A stretch of DNA of 64,000 nucleotides from Cryptomeria japonica (GCF_030272615.1 NC_081415.1:419142757-419206756); one strand, 5' to 3'. Shown: positions 1 to 12,785, counted from the stretch's first letter. Numbers and translations: made by a program. Notes: generated by a model not told the origin, from the sequence alone.

Positions 1-253
1 TTAGGAAGTACTGCTCTTGGTATGAGATCAATCTAGTGACTAATATCTCTGATAGACAAAAAGGAATCCGGTAAGTCTTCTACAACCACTCCTTTGTATT
101 AGTCTAGCAGTTCCCTAACCTCCTTAGGTCCTACCTCACTCACACCCTTCTTCCTTTCTTCCTTGGGCTTTACAATCAAAGAAAAACCTACTCCACCTTC
201 CTCCTTTAGTGTATTTAGGAACTCTTTTTCTCCTACCATCATCACACTAGATC

Positions 254-868
254 CTACATGTTTTGGATCCCCTCTACCACTGACTGTATCCTAAAGGTCA
301 CACCATATTTTTGGAAAGAGTAAGCATTCTTTTGTCCATCATGATGAGCCTTTCTGTCAAACTGCCATGGCCTTCCAAGCAATATATTGCAAGCATCCAT
401 TGGAAGGGTGTCACACAAAATTTTATCCTTGTACCCCCCAATACTGAACTCTACCCATGCTTGTTCATTGATGAGTATGTGTTGCACTTTGTTCAACCAA
501 CTGACCCTATATGGACAACTATGGGATATTCTCTCAAAGTTGAACTTGTTTATTGCTTCCAAAGACACAATATTATCAGTAGACCCTGAATCTATGACAA
601 CTTTACAAACCTTACCTTACATCTTGTAGTTGCCTCTAAACAAAGCCTTTCTTTGGGGTGGCTCAAGCTTCACTGGTTCCTTGAGCAGTGTCCTCTTTAT
701 CATCAGGTTCTCTCCCATTTGTGATGTAAAATTCACTTTAGGAGATGTCACACTCCTTGCATCTTCTTGAGTCAAAGTGGCTCTCCTCTCACCACCATGA
801 GAATTTGAGGCCTTCTCTAGACACTTGTAGGTCTGGTGCCCCATCTGATTGCAATTATTGCATCTCAT
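254..868 (-). pseudogene. gag zinc knuckle plus retropepsin of gypsy element
   Basis: One minus-strand frame broken by a single TAA (617-619). The upstream part begins with a classical CX2CX4HX4C knuckle (C-NN-C-NQMG-H-QTYK-C), the RNA-binding motif of gag nucleocapsid. After the stop the same frame continues into a retropepsin: VVIDSGSTDNIVS carries the catalytic Asp-Ser-Gly, and ILLGRPW near the C-terminal end is the usual plant LLGRPW motif. The domain processes the Gag-Pol polyprotein in active relatives. Since the frame is otherwise open, the stop looks like a recent nonsense change rather than old decay. Upstream gag (901-1128 and 1527-1841) is in other frames. Confidence 0.85.
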
Positions 869-900
869 ACTGGAGAACTTGGATCCTCACCCTGATCCAT

Positions 901-1841
901 TCATCCTACCTCTTCCATTAGGTCTTCTCCATGGTAGCCTCCTCTTCTACTTGAGTCCCCAACTTGCTCTCCTTGGCTACACTCACCACTAGACCTTTGG
1001 TTAGGACTTTTTCCTCCTAACCTACCTCTGCCTCTAAAACTTCTCCCTCCTTTACCTCTATTACTCTGCTCACTTCTTCTTTTTAGTTTCTCTTCTGCCC
1101 TTAGGGCCAATTGAAAACACTTGTTCACTGTCTCCCCAATGCCAAGATGTTGATCTCATCTTGGATGTTCATCCTTAGGTCATTCAAGTACCTGGCCACT
1201 TTCTCTGACTCCTCTTCTTGTCTATTTGATCTGAGACTAATTTTATGAAACTCCATTGTATATGCATTCACATCAAGGTCTCTTTGTCTTAGGTTCTGCA
1301 ATTATCTATACATCTGCACTTCATGGTCAATGGGTATGAATTGTGCCTTGACTTTAGCCTTCATCCTTTCCTAGGAGGTTATCATACTTTTTCCCTCCTT
1401 AACTCTCTCTCCTTGTACATAGTTTCACCATGTAAGAGAAGACCCCTTCAACCTTTCTTTTTCCAACTTAACTCTCTTATCTTCAAGGATTTTTGTGTAC
1501 TCAAAATGACTAATCAATGCTTCAATCTAGTCTATCACCTCTTCTGCTTCCATACTTCCACTATATATAGGAAACCCATCAATGTTGTCCCTATTGATTG
1601 ACCTCAAGGAATCTACAAATACCCTCTGATCTATAGGTATCTCCTCTACCCGCTTATAGGATTCCCCATCTTCTTTATCCCCTTCTTCATCAGTGTCACT
1701 TCCATCTTCCTTATTCTTAGTCTTTTTCAATTCTTCAAGCTTGGACTCAAGCATCTCTTCAATCAACTTCTTCACCACATCTTGTGACATACTCTTAGGA
1801 GGCATTCTACCAACCCCTATTTCAATCTCTTCCTCTAACAT
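901..1841 (-). pseudogene. gag of gypsy element, frameshifted
   Basis: Two minus-strand open stretches, about 1527-1841 and 901-1128, are the N-terminal and basic C-terminal parts of gag. The first carries an acidic, coiled-coil-like N-terminus, then FPIYSGSMEAEEVIDW, the start of the retrotransposon gag domain. The second is rich in Arg, Gly and Ser, as in the linker before the zinc knuckle. Frames change between the two and again before the knuckle at 868, so no complete protein can be made. A plausible start is the ATG of MPPKSMSQD near 1805. It lies just downstream of the primer site and LTR, in the expected order. Confidence 0.75.
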
Positions 1842-1880
1842 ACACTAAGACCACACCACCCAAGTCATCTTCAAAAATCC

Positions 1881-1893
1881 TACTCTGATACCA
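1881..1893 (-). other. primer binding site, initiator-Met tRNA type
   Basis: The minus strand reads TGGTATCAGAGTA, the standard plant retrotransposon primer site complementary to the 3' end of initiator tRNA-Met. It sits 3 nt inside the LTR end, which is the expected spacing and fixes element orientation. Confidence 0.85.
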
Positions 1894-1896
1894 ATA

Positions 1897-2641
1897 TGAT
1901 GAGGAGGCAATAGACTAGAAGGAGGTAACCTTGAACCAACCAATCTCTAAGGCATACAAACTCAATCGGTTGCAACTTACACAACACCAAATCAAGAAAT
2001 GGTTCAATGACTCTAAAAAACACCTTTGAAAACCCAAATGCTCCACTATGTCCAATTACAAACAACTAACACTTCTCAATTGCTTGTGTGACTACCCACA
2101 CCCTTGCACACATGAGTGGGCTACTACTAGGTTTGAGGATTTGAATGGATCACTTGACCAATTCAATACAAAAATCCTTGGAGGGGTGTTCTCACAACAC
2201 CTTAACACAAATGAAATAGGGTTTCATAGTTTAGATCCACCAGAACATCAATTTTGACTCACTCTCCCACAAACTGAACCGATTGCAATTAGGCCTCCTT
2301 TTGAAGGAATCGGGTGATAATTTTTGACACCCTGAGGATCTAAGAAAACAAATTACATTTTCAGATACCCTTTTGGGAGTTATAAACAATATCTTAGTTT
2401 TCGGTACCGGTCCAACTTGCAGATATTCCAACCAATGCTGCACTAACACACCTAATAGGGCTTTTAGACCTATTTGATTGAACGCCTTTCACAAATTGGT
2501 TTGGTTCTCCTATGGGTGACCATCACTGACCATTAAATTTCATGTAAACCTATAAAGTACTCTTCTACCACATTCAAACCATTTTCCAATTCTCTAACAC
2601 TCAATTCTCACGCACTGCACTCATCAAACGGGTCTGTCACA
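1897..2641 (-). repeat. 5' LTR of gypsy element (about 745 bp)
   Basis: On the minus strand the LTR starts TGTGACAGACCC and ends CTCATCA, giving TG...CA termini, with the Met primer site immediately after. The outer boundary (2641) is inferred from the TG terminus alone, because the partner LTR is outside the window and no second copy is available for alignment. Confidence 0.65.
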
Positions 2642-3769
2642 TAGAGATGTTAGACCTAGGGTTAGTTCTCCATCCTCTTTGCCTTGTTGTTTCCTCTTAA
2701 TGGCTTTTGGAACTAACTTTTTATACAGTGGCCTATCATCTCCTGTAATGACAGAGTGTTCAGTTAAGGATTGATAGGCCAAAACCCAATATTGCAATCA
2801 AACCCTAGGGGTTTAAGGGTTTTAGACTACCCAGTAGAGATTTTCTTGTAGAATGGGGTAGCAATCACTTCAAGACTTCACACTAAAATAAAAAAAAAGG
2901 TAAAATGATCTAGTTATAGGAACTATGCCATCAGCATTCTTGCCAATCCACCTTCGATATGCAATCAATAGAAATTGGATGGTTTTTCCCTAGTTTCCAA
3001 CAATTCTTGATGCTTCAATTTCTTTCTAAATCAACAACCATACATCCTTCGGTTTTGGGGGCCTTTAAAGGTGTTTCCAAAATGATCACAACCTCCTCCA
3101 ACTATTTTTCAAATTGACTGGTCGTTGGAGAATCACGACTTATAAAAAGTGCAAAATTGTCATGACAACAAATTGACAATATGACAACTTTTGCATAATT
3201 TAACCAAGTTAGACACAAGACTTTCATAGTCCCCCAAAATGATTACATTTGATTCTAAAACATCAAAAATAACTCAAATAGACTTGTGGTCACTTGATCC
3301 CTCAATTTAGACCGTTGTGACCCTTATTGACTCAATTTGCTCTACCAGACCCTAGATGACAATTTGACCCAAACATGGACAAACTTGTCACACTCCTAGG
3401 TCATTGAATTACAAAAAGGACCATAGGGTCTTATTACATTCCTTCTAGGCTAATAGAAAATCATCTTATTCTTGGTTCATGTCTTCATAGGTAGGTGCTC
3501 CTACACCACCTAACCACTAAGTAGGTCCTCCAATGGGACTAAGGAATACAGTACTCAATTCTTAGGTTAGAACAGGATCTCAATTGCATATTATCTAGAA
3601 TATGAGAAAAAAAAATTAATGTCTTTATTATAATATCTTAACTATGAAAGTTTTCCTTTATGTAAAATCTTAAAATGGTAGAAGGTTTGTGAAATATAAT
3701 AGTTTTTAAATATACTTGTACTAGATACATATCAAATATATAGTAGATCCTTTCTTCAAGTCAAGCATG
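2642..3769. other. AT-rich repeat-like stretch, no gene seen
   Basis: About 1.1 kb between the gypsy LTR and a copia remnant. I see no supported reading frame, LTR pair or terminal inverted repeat. It is probably decayed TE sequence. Confidence 0.5.
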
Positions 3770-4375
3770 ACAGAAAGTAAAAAATTATACCATATACATA
3801 GCGATAAATAGACACTTATATTAGTTGATGATTATTTAAGACAAGTTTGGATCTATTTTTTCAAAACGAAAGATCAACTTCTAAAATATTTTATTGTTTT
3901 TCATGTTTTATTGAAAGAATCTAAATCCCAACTTAAGATTCTTAAAATTGATAATAAAATTGAATATGTTAACAACATGTGATATTAAACATCAAAGAGC
4001 CATATCTTATCCACCTAAGCAAAATGGAGAAACCACAAGAAACCATAAGACAATTGTAAAAATAGCTAAATGTATGTTGTTAAAAATGTGTCATTAATTT
4101 TGTTGTAAAGATATATATAATATTATTTATTTAATTGATAGAATCTTATCAAAAATGTAAATATTATTGTTCTTAAAGAAGCTTTGTTAGGCAGAAAACC
4201 TAATGTTTTCATGTTTTAGATTCTCCTAGATTTATACATATTTATAAATAAATAAATAAAACTTGAATCTAAATCCATCCCATATTTTGTTGGATGTGAT
4301 GAATATTCTAAAACATGTGGTAGATATAATCTTCAAACTAAAAAAGTTAATATTAAAGGAAAACATACATTGTTG
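3770..4375 (+). pseudogene. Ty1/copia integrase remnant
   Basis: The plus strand still reads as copia integrase core with breaks. VDDYLRQVWIYFFKTKDQ corresponds to the family DDYSR.xWvYflKsKdE block, KILKIDNKIEYVNN to the iktLRsDnGgEyxs block, and YPPKQNGETTRNHKTIV to the tPqQNGvaERkNrtl block. Further on, EALLGRKPN and then FVGCDEYSKTCGRYN match the region after the core. A stop follows the NN motif and the frame changes at least once. The second catalytic Asp sits in KIDNKIEY, where the usual D-N-G-G has decayed. A related copy lies at 33290-33545. Confidence 0.75.
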
Positions 4376-4399
4376 AGAATATAGTCTATGTTTGTTATG

Positions 4400-5706
4400 G
4401 CATCAAGGAGAAGACTAGGGTTGCAACTAAGGAGAGGTTTTTGAGACTTTTGGTAGGAAGGAGGATTTCGGTTTCCACAGGTGCATAGATCCTCTTCCTA
4501 GAAAAGGCTAAGTTGGGTTTGGGAGGATCAGAATAAAAGAACTAAGCATGGAGGGTTTCGAACAACTAGAGTTTCATGTGTATCGACTACGGGATTGGGA
4601 CGAAGTAATGTCTGACATAGCTTTTAGGGGTATAAACACCTATCGAAAAAGCCAAGCAACATATGGGAGAAAGTGAGTGCCAAATAATGGAGGTTGAAGA
4701 AGGTTTAGAAGACAGAAGAGATGCCTAAGGTAAGCAATCCCTCATAAAAACACCAAGTAATTTCTTTTTTTCTTGGTAGCCAGGCATGGAATGACTTAGT
4801 AGCTTGGTTGAAAGAAAGGGATTTTTTTATTAAGTGGGTTAGAGATTGGCTAACTTTCAGTAGGGTTAAAAAGTTGTCTGAAGAAAATTGGAAACTTAAG
4901 TGTGACCTTAATACAATGTTCAATGGTTTCTATCTAGTAATGGAAGAAGATGGAAACAAGAAAAATAGGGTTCTGAACCATGGACCCTTTTTTGTGGGGG
5001 GAAGGGGTCTCTTTATCAAGGACTAGGAACCAAGATTCAACCCTTTATAGGAAAATATAGATGAAATCCTGATTTGGATTAGATTGTACAATCTTCCTCG
5101 TGAGTATTGGGATGAGGAAACACTTAAAGGTATTGGAAATAAAATGGTTTTTTAATCAAAGAAGATGAGGTGATCGAAAAGAAGGATTTTAGCATGTATG
5201 CATGCATTTTAATCATCTAGAAACCCCACCTTATTCTTCCTTAAGCAATGGAAATTAGGACCAATGCCGAGGTCTAGCGGCAATAGATTAAGGTAGAGGA
5301 AAACATAGAACATTGCAAAAAATGTAAACAAGATGGTCATTCTGAAGAGGGCTATTTGATAAATAATAAGGGTAAACCTCCCACTAAAGAGGAACTAGTT
5401 ATTAAATGTAAACATCTTTCTGGAGATCTTATTGTGTCAAGAGGAGTTGGCCAATCTCAAAATTTGAAGGAGCATCAGACACCGGATGGTATGGAGGGTC
5501 TTGTTAAATCCCAGGGAAACAAAGAGGGCTATGATGGTTGGGTTAAAGAAAAGCAAGCTATGTCTTTAAATAAGAACAAATTTGGGCCCTAGATGTCAAT
5601 AAAAAAGGAGTGGAGTTTAGAGGACACATGTGTGATGGTACTAGAAATAGGAAGATTTCTAAGGAAAATAACCATAACAAACGGGTGGAGGATGTTATGC
5701 AAAGGA
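4400..5706 (+). pseudogene. LINE ORF1, upstream part (DUF4283 and zinc knuckle)
   Basis: Degenerate plus-strand ORF1 of a plant L1-type LINE. The stretch at 4808-5026 reads like a DUF4283 domain and is followed by a block resembling the WEPRFNP...LxWIRLYNLPREYWDEE region typical of plant LINE ORF1, then a decayed CX2CX4H knuckle (CKKCKQDGH at about 5314-5340, last Cys replaced). Stops and a frame change make it non-functional. It ends abruptly at 5711, where a solo LTR has inserted; the frame resumes at 8693 after the duplicated GTCTA. ORF1 in active relatives is the nucleic-acid-binding chaperone of the LINE particle. Confidence 0.75.
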
Positions 5707-6762
5707 GTCTATGTGATGTCCCCACATTGGAATATAATTTAATGATAAATAATGCTAATAAAATTAAAATATAAAAGAATAAACATATAAATTAAATATC
5801 AATACACTTTGTCATAGCATTATTTATTCCAAACCATTGATAAATAAAAATCACAAAGAATTAAATTTTTAATACTTAAAACTACTAATAAAATAATAAA
5901 TACAAAAATTGCTTCAGCAGATAATTTCCCAATAGTATAATAATTGATGCTGACCTTGGTAGTGCTGATTGCTCAAATCACAGACAACAATCTCTAAATT
6001 TCCTTTTGTAATCTTATGAGCTACTCCCAATGGAGGGACCCACACCTTGGCTAGGAAAGGATGGTGCTCAGCTCATATAAACACAAATAACTTTTTGTAG
6101 CTCCACTTAAACCAGTGATCACCTTGATAGTGGAGGATATATAAAACACAATCAATGTTTCCTTATGAGTTGTGTTGAATTTCTTTGACCACATTCCCAT
6201 CACCAAGAATAACAAAACTTGGAAAAGTGACAGTTGGTTGCTTCTTGTAAAGTGGAGTGCCCCCAAAAAACATAAATAAATCCAAAGTGATTTGCTAAGA
6301 AGAAACTCTTAAAGCACCAAGTGAAAGCCATGCTTCCTAAACCTTTTTCATGGCATCCTTTTGATGAATTGAGAGAAAAATTAAGATATTAGTATTTTTC
6401 TTTCATTCTTTGTCTTCTTGTGAGTATGTGTTTGACCACCATATTGACTAAGGCATCCTTTCACCCACCTAGAGAAAGCATCTTTTGGCTTTTTGGATTC
6501 ACATTTTCCAATGAAATATATGAGACACTGAGCACCATATCTCATAGGTATCGCCAGACCATGAAAGATCAAAAGTGGTGAACGGTATGGAGCGACCATC
6601 TTATGTGATTGCTAGGAGTAGTGGCCGAATATGATGACGGGGTGAAGAATTGTTCCTTCCCACATACTATTGTCATTGAAGGTCAAACACCAAGCACAAT
6701 ACCTTTGCATCGATAAGATCAATATAAAATGAATGGCGTTGAAGATTTCTTCTAGTAACAAA

Positions 6763-8012
6763 TGTTAGTCCCAATCGGTGCTGAGAGGGGAGGGGTGAAT
6801 CAGCACTTTACCGGTTTTACACAATTAAAACTTTTAACTCAAGTTTACACTAACTTAACATTCATCAATATAAATAATTACTACAAAAAGAATATGCATG
6901 CATGAAAAGATACATAGTGACACCAACATTTATCTCGTGGAAACCCAAATGGGAGAAAACCACGGTGTGAGTAGGAACTCATAAAATGTGTACTCTTCTG
7001 GAGTATGCCTGGTGAGGAGCCATCCCTGTTAGGAGATTACAAATACACTATTAGGTGCCACCCATTTAAGGGATTTTGAATAAGGCTTGTCAGTCCCTTT
7101 ACCCTATTAAAGGTAACCTTGTTAAAGGTCTTAGGATCATCAATTAAGATGACACCCGGTTAAGGGATTTTACAATGGGACCTGTTAAAGTCCACCCTAT
7201 TAAGGGATTTTAGTTGCAATGGTTAGAAAGCAACAGAAAGATGATCTGATGGAGTGGCTACTGATAGCTTGATCAGATCAAACTAAAAATCATACTCTAT
7301 CTGCATCGGTTGTATCTTCTCTGCACAACACCGGTTTTCTGTTTATACCTTCAGCTCTGCACTTTGTCGGTTCTCTGATCCTCGGCTCTGCATTCTACTC
7401 TACTCCCCCCGTGTTCACCCTTTTTCAGATCTATTTTCACGGTAACAACAACCTCATCAAAATGAATTAAGTGAATTTGTTAACCTTTAATTTTGTCACC
7501 AAATTTCCCTCCAAAACATTAGATTCAAAATTTTGATACCATGCCATAAATCACTCTCCAGAAATCGTTCCAGAAATCTCTGTCAAAACAGTCGTTCATG
7601 TTGATAAGTTCCTCGGTTGACTAGAGAAGACTGACAGTTTAACTGGATGTTAACTGAACGTTACCAAGTCTGCCGGTTATAGACTCTGTCGGTGTACCAA
7701 TCAAAATCTACCTAGCTGATTACCTCTTATATACCGATCTATTTACTACTTAGCCAGTTGAACTCTTCTGTGCCAGTCTACTCACTACTTGCTAGTTGAC
7801 CTCCTATGTGTCGGTCTACTCATTTCTTGTCGGTTGACCTCTTGTGTGCCGGTCTACTCACTGCTTACCCTATCTACATATTGCTTAGCTGGTTAACCTC
7901 TGTATATCGGTCTACTTACTGTCAATAGAATTTGAAGACTTAGAAGATGATGTTGCCAACAATGACAACCATATCATTCACCGGTCATACAAAATGCACC
8001 AAAATTCCAACA
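6763..8012. mobile_element. nested solo LTR, 1250 bp, TSD ACAAA
   Basis: It starts TGTTAGTCCCAATCGG and ends ATTCCAACA, with ACAAA on both sides (6758-6762 and 8013-8017), so both borders are exact. It has no coding capacity. It lies inside the solo LTR at 5712-8687 and is therefore younger. Its right third is a degenerate minisatellite. Confidence 0.85.
7690..7925. repeat. degenerate minisatellite of about 38-40 bp inside the solo LTR
   Basis: Five to six imperfect units alternate two blocks, CGGTCTACTCACTACTTG-like and CCGGTTGACCTCTTGTGTG-like. Units near 7800-7865 are the best preserved. Confidence 0.7.
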
Positions 8013-8692
8013 ACAAATGGACAAGTCATAGGGAAAAGGACTATAGTATGTCAAGTAGAGAAGCGGAAATAAGGATATTTTCCATCAGGAAGAGAAGCCA
8101 AAATAAGGATATTTTCCATCAACTCAATCGATATTACTCAAAGTTAATTACAACACAATAAGAAGAGCACTACTAATATCGATTAAAGGTATCAATTTAG
8201 TAAGAAGGCTTAAGCAATTAGCATTATAATGAAAATGTGTGATCTGTACACAATAGTTAGCATTGGTTATTAATGTAATTAATCATCATGAAGAAGTGTG
8301 ATAGTGAAGGGTAGTATCTTATTGTTACCAAAGGATGCTAACCTTTAAGATTTGGGGATATATAAGACCAACCAAACCAGTCAATTTTGGGAGGGTGTTT
8401 TAGTGTATGGTTCCTTATTCCAGTGGAGAAGAACTCAAGGAGATGAGGTCGTAGGCCCAATAACGGATGCATGAAGCCAAGATAACATAACATAACCATT
8501 AAATCAGAGAGAGTTATGAAGATAAGCTCTACTTTCTGAATTATTCTTTAATTTTAATTTTAATATTACAATAAAATATATTCAGTTCTAATAAAGTTGT
8601 GTTTATTAATATATTACATGTCTTATTCTAATTTAAAATTGATGTCTCGGGACTAAATTTTGACATATCCCAATTGGGGACATTACAGTCTA

Positions 8693-9131
8693 CCATCACA
8701 GTTGCTCTACAATGGCAATGAGCATGTTGTATCTTTGGTGGGTGAAGCCATAACTAAAGTGGAAAAGGTTATGGAAGTCATAGGAAGTCTGGGATATGAC
8801 CTATGGGATGTGAATTTGGTAGCACACACTGTTGATATTTCCCCCAATGATACACTTTTTTATCTCTTATAAGGATGACCAACAAACACCCTCTTGTCAT
8901 CTGTCTGAGACGACAGTGGATAATGAGAATCAAAAGATAGTGGGGATGGAGAACAGTGGTAAGGAGGATTTGGAGTGGGATTCAATGGAGGAGGATGATG
9001 AGTGGGGTCTTGTAGAGGAGGAGGATATTATGGAAAATAGGACTATTAGTCAAACCATGGCTAAATCAAGGAAGATTAGAATGGGGGAGAAAAAGTCAAG
9101 AGGGAGAAAACCGAACAAAGTGAAACTTTAA
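8693..9131 (+). pseudogene. LINE ORF1, downstream part
   Basis: Continuation of LINE ORF1 beyond the solo-LTR insertion. The text is open over 8693-8870 and again, after a frame change, over 8832-9131. The C-terminal part has an acidic run (EEDDEWGLVEEEDI) followed by a basic tail (KKSRGRKPNKVK), an arrangement common in hydrophilic ORF1 tails. It ends at 9131, about 70 nt before the ORF2 start, a normal ORF1-ORF2 spacing. Confidence 0.6.
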
Positions 9132-9199
9132 ATTGTTGGTTGTGCCAAGGGTCAAAGAAATTTTTTTATCGAGAAGGGCATTACCCTTCTGGAGGAGCC

Positions 9200-11679
9200 A
9201 TGAAAATCCTTAGTTGGAATGTCAAGAGATGCAATTCCCTTGACAAAAGGCATTTGATCAAGAGAGTTCTTGATCAAGCGTGACTACATGTAGTAATGTT
9301 GCAAGAAATAAAACTCAATGGAATAGAAGCACAAAGCCTTCTCAAGAATTAGTGTGCATGGAAAGAATCCTTTGTTGAGGTTGTAGGAATAGCGGGTGGT
9401 TTGGATTTTCTATTGAACCTTGTCACAATAGGACTATAAAATTGGTGTTTGACTGAGTATTGGAAAGTTGTCAAAATTCACTTGTTCAATCTTAAATTTG
9501 ATTTCTTCGTTATGAATATATATGGGCCCTCTCAAGTAAGAAATAAAGTTGAAGTATGGCACCAAATAATTGAAGTTTTGAAGGGGTTGGATGACTCTTT
9601 AGTAAACTTGGGAGGAGACTTTAACGCAAGTTTAGAACTTGCAAATAAGGTGGGGGAGCAGATGGATTTAGGAAGGTCTCAAAAACCTTTCCAAAATTTT
9701 GTCACTAGTAATGGACTATGGAAAATTAAATCTAAAAAAGCATCTTTCAAATGGACAAATAGAAGATGGGGTGCTTCCCATATTGTAGAAAAGTTCGACA
9801 ATTTTTTTGCTGGAGAAGAATGGGCAGCCAAACCCTTAACATTTGAAGCCTCCATTTTTTCGTATTCAAGTTCAGACCACTTTCTTGTGGATCTTCTAAT
9901 TCAATCAGATGCAATGTAAACTCACTGTCCCTTCAAGTTTGAGAAAATGTGGCTCAAGGATAGTAATATCCAAAGTTTGATTGCCCAATGGTCGAAAGAT
10001 GCACCGCTCTCAAAAGGTAAGGAAGCTTTTATTTTTTTCTAAAGACTGCAACATATCAAGGGAAAATTGGAGTAGAACAAATTACATTTTGAAAACATTT
10101 TTGAAGGAAAATCGAAAGTGAAGTTCGATCTAAAAGTAGTGCAGGAAAAGATAATGAGTTTTGGGATGACAGAAGCGATATATTGGGAGGAAAAAACATT
10201 GAACTCCATTTATGCTAAAATTTTAGCTCGTGAAGAGACTTTTTTGAGATAAAAGTCTAGGGAATGTTGTCTTAAAGAAGGGGATAGAAATACTAGGTAA
10301 TTCCACAACTTGGTAAAGGCCAAAAGGTCATTAAACAGGATAGCAGAGATAAAAGATAGAAAAGGTAACCCTTTAACATCCACTAGAGATATTAATAAGT
10401 TGTCATTTTTTTTAAGGATCGTCTTTCTCTCCAAAGATAGATCAATGAGCTTCCAAGTAATGATGTGTTGCTTGTCATCCCTAAGTTGATTTTTTAACAA
10501 CAAAATGTTGCATTGAGTAAACTTGTCCAACTAGATTAAGTTAAGAAAGAAGTTTTCTCACTGGAGGGAGACAAGTCCCCAAGGCTGGATGGATTCTTGA
10601 CCTTCTTCTTTCAATAATTCTAGGACTTAGTAGATAAGGTTATTTGGGTTTTGGTGGAAAACTCTAGGTTAGATGCGTATGTGGCTAAAGAGTTAAATTG
10701 TACTTTGATTGCATCGATACCCAAAATGGACAAGGTTCAATCCTTTGGAGATATTAGACCAATGTCTCTATGTAACATGATGTATAAGGTCATTGCAAAA
10801 GTAATGGTGCAAAGAATGAATCAACTTTTATGTAATATTATTTATGAAGAACAAATTGGATTTGTTCCACATAGATCAATTGTGGAAGGTATAATCATAT
10901 TGCATGAAACCATACACAGTATAAGAAAGACTGAATGGATTGTGCGTTGATCAAACTTGTCATCTGAAAGGCTTATGATATGGTGGATGGACATTTCCTT
11001 TTTCAGATCATCAACGGCTTTGGATTTTGTTCAATGAATTGATTGCATGAGGAGTTGTGTGTCAATATCTTGTTTTTCAATACTTGTAAATGGAAGCCTG
11101 CAGGGTTTTTTCCAAGCATCAAGAGGATTGACACAAGGGGACCATTTGTCCCCTTTTCTTTTTATCATTTTAGTTGAAGCCTTAGGAAGGCTCATTCAAA
11201 AAATGATATGGGAAGGAAAGTGAAAAGGAGTAAAGATTTTTGTTGGGATGGAGGCTTCAACTCATCAACAGTTTGTTGATGATACGATCCTTTTGCATGA
11301 AGCAACCTTGAGGGAGGCCAGACTCATTAAGAAAGCATTAAATTGTTATTATGGAATGTCAAGACAACACATAAATTGGTTAAAATCATAAATATTTTTC
11401 TTCAACACAAATCTTGAAAAGCAAAAGGAAATATCGAGAATATTGGAGATTAAAGTGGGTAGTCTTCTGAGTAGGTTTCTTGGCACCCCGCATTTTGTTG
11501 GTGTCTTTCATCCTAATTTATGGTAAAAATTAGTAGATAGTTGTGTAGGGAAATTGGAAGGTTGGAAGAGTAAGTGGCTAATGGTGGCAAGGAGATTATT
11601 GATTCTTAAAATAGTAATATCAACTATTCCAATTTTCTCTATGATGTGCCTAAAAATTCTTGAGAAGGTCATTCATATT
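9200..11679 (+). pseudogene. LINE ORF2, endonuclease and reverse transcriptase part
   Basis: ORF2 begins at the ATG of MKILSWNVKR, the canonical start of an APE-type endonuclease domain (ILSWNVRG in relatives). It continues through LQEIKL (catalytic Glu), NIYGP, GGDFNA (Asp/Asn motif) and SSDHFLV (catalytic His). The RT follows: SIPKMDKVQSFGDIRPMSLC, EEQIGFVPHRS, TRGPFVPFSF-like text (RT motif B region) and QFVDDTILL (the YxDD/FADD catalytic motif as FVDD). There are several stops and frame changes, including at 10210-10650. It is cut at 11679 by LTR element C; the coding text resumes at 27305. Confidence 0.85.
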
Positions 11680-12785
11680 TGTAGCATCATAAATTGTCAC
11701 CAAGCCAATTTACACCTCATGTTTGTGACCATACTTTAGAATTGATCCCTCAAGTCTATGTCCTTCTCCTTGGGACTAATTTGAGGTCCCTATTTGAGGA
11801 GGACCAAGGTGCTAGCACCCTAGTCCCCCTCAATGGAGCCGATTTTCCAAGGGGAGGATGTGACCTATCACCCCTTCGGGAAATGAAATTAGTGGCTCTA
11901 TGTGATCATTGGAGATCAGCATAATTGGTAAATTGACATAGGATCTCATAGATAAATGTATTTAATCAATTCATTTCATATATAAGACTCTAATTATTTG
12001 ACCTAAATCATTCAAGCATTGAAGTGTTCATTATTAAGCATTTCCAGAGACCTTCAAGGCTACATTTCCTTCAATCAATGATTATTAAGAAAATTACATC
12101 ATTCATATGAAATCATGTGTGTTTGATTAGGGTTTTGTCATGTTCATGAAATTACATACAACATATGTGATTACATTCAAGAAACGAAGCATCATTATCA
12201 GTCATTGCAGATCTAAGGTATATCTTTCCATTGTTTATTTCAAGTATTTGCAATATTTCATTCAAGGTTAATTCATAAACTAGTGTTTGACTTAGGCAAA
12301 TCCCTATACCCAACCTATTTCCCTTCTCTAGTGTGTGTATGAATAGGTACGGAGTTGTGATCTTCAAAATTGGCTTTATTTACAGTGACGAATCAATCCC
12401 CCATTGGAGTGCTAAAAGTGCGAAGGACTAGAGCGACCATTGCTACGGTCTCAAAAAATTAGGAGCTCCTTCTAAAAATAGGTCTGAAGACTCTTATAAT
12501 GCTCAGATATAGGTTCATGTCTCGATTTGATGACTGTAGTTCACCGTTCATGCATAATTACTTCAATTCAACCCATTTGTCCTAATTTCAGCATCTTCAA
12601 CAAATCAATTCAACTCAAGAGAAAGAAGAAGCTCATCAAAGATCCTTGGAATCTAATTAGCATCTGAATCAATTAGATTTAGATCTATCGAATTCCTATA
12701 TTTCCCTAATGAAATGGTCTCTAAGTAAAAATTAGTGGTTTTTACTACATCCAATGGTGGAAACCCTAACATTTTCACCATTACA
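11680..12785 (+). repeat. 5' LTR of element C (1106 bp)
   Basis: Paired with 24049-27300 through long shared blocks, such as those beginning TGACCATACTTTAG, GGGAAATGAAATTAGTGG-like and CTATTTCCCTTCTCTAGTG. It ends ACA just before the primer site. A palindrome-rich stretch at 11801-11826 (GGAC outer arm, GGTGC-TA-GCACC core, GTCC arm) can fold back. LTR copies at 53068-54252 belong to the same family. Confidence 0.85.

Larger units (their letters stand above)
1..2641 (-). mobile_element. Ty3/gypsy (chromovirus-like) retrotransposon, 5' half
   Basis: Reading on the minus strand, this holds in order a 5' LTR, a Met-type primer binding site, gag, a CCHC zinc knuckle and an aspartic protease; the rest of pol lies beyond the left edge of the window. 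The N-terminal gag text (FPIYSGSMEAEEVIDW) and the protease active site DSGSTDN are typical of plant Ty3/gypsy chromoviruses, which is family knowledge. The copy is dead: gag is broken into several frames and an in-frame TAA separates the knuckle from the protease. Confidence 0.85.
5712..8687. mobile_element. solo LTR with perfect 5-bp target-site duplication
   Basis: The insert starts TGTGATGTCCCC and ends GGGGACATTACA. It is flanked by GTCTA at 5707-5711 and 8688-8692. I find no second internal copy of either terminus and no gag or pol, so I read it as one LTR left after recombination rather than a full element. Removing the nested insert at 6763-8012 and its duplicated 5 bp leaves about 1.72 kb. 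It interrupts LINE ORF1. LTR orientation is not determined. Confidence 0.8.

Noticed and set aside
5712-8687. Intact retrotransposon with internal domain
   Set aside because: No second LTR, primer site, gag or pol seen. One long LTR with a nested solo LTR explains it.
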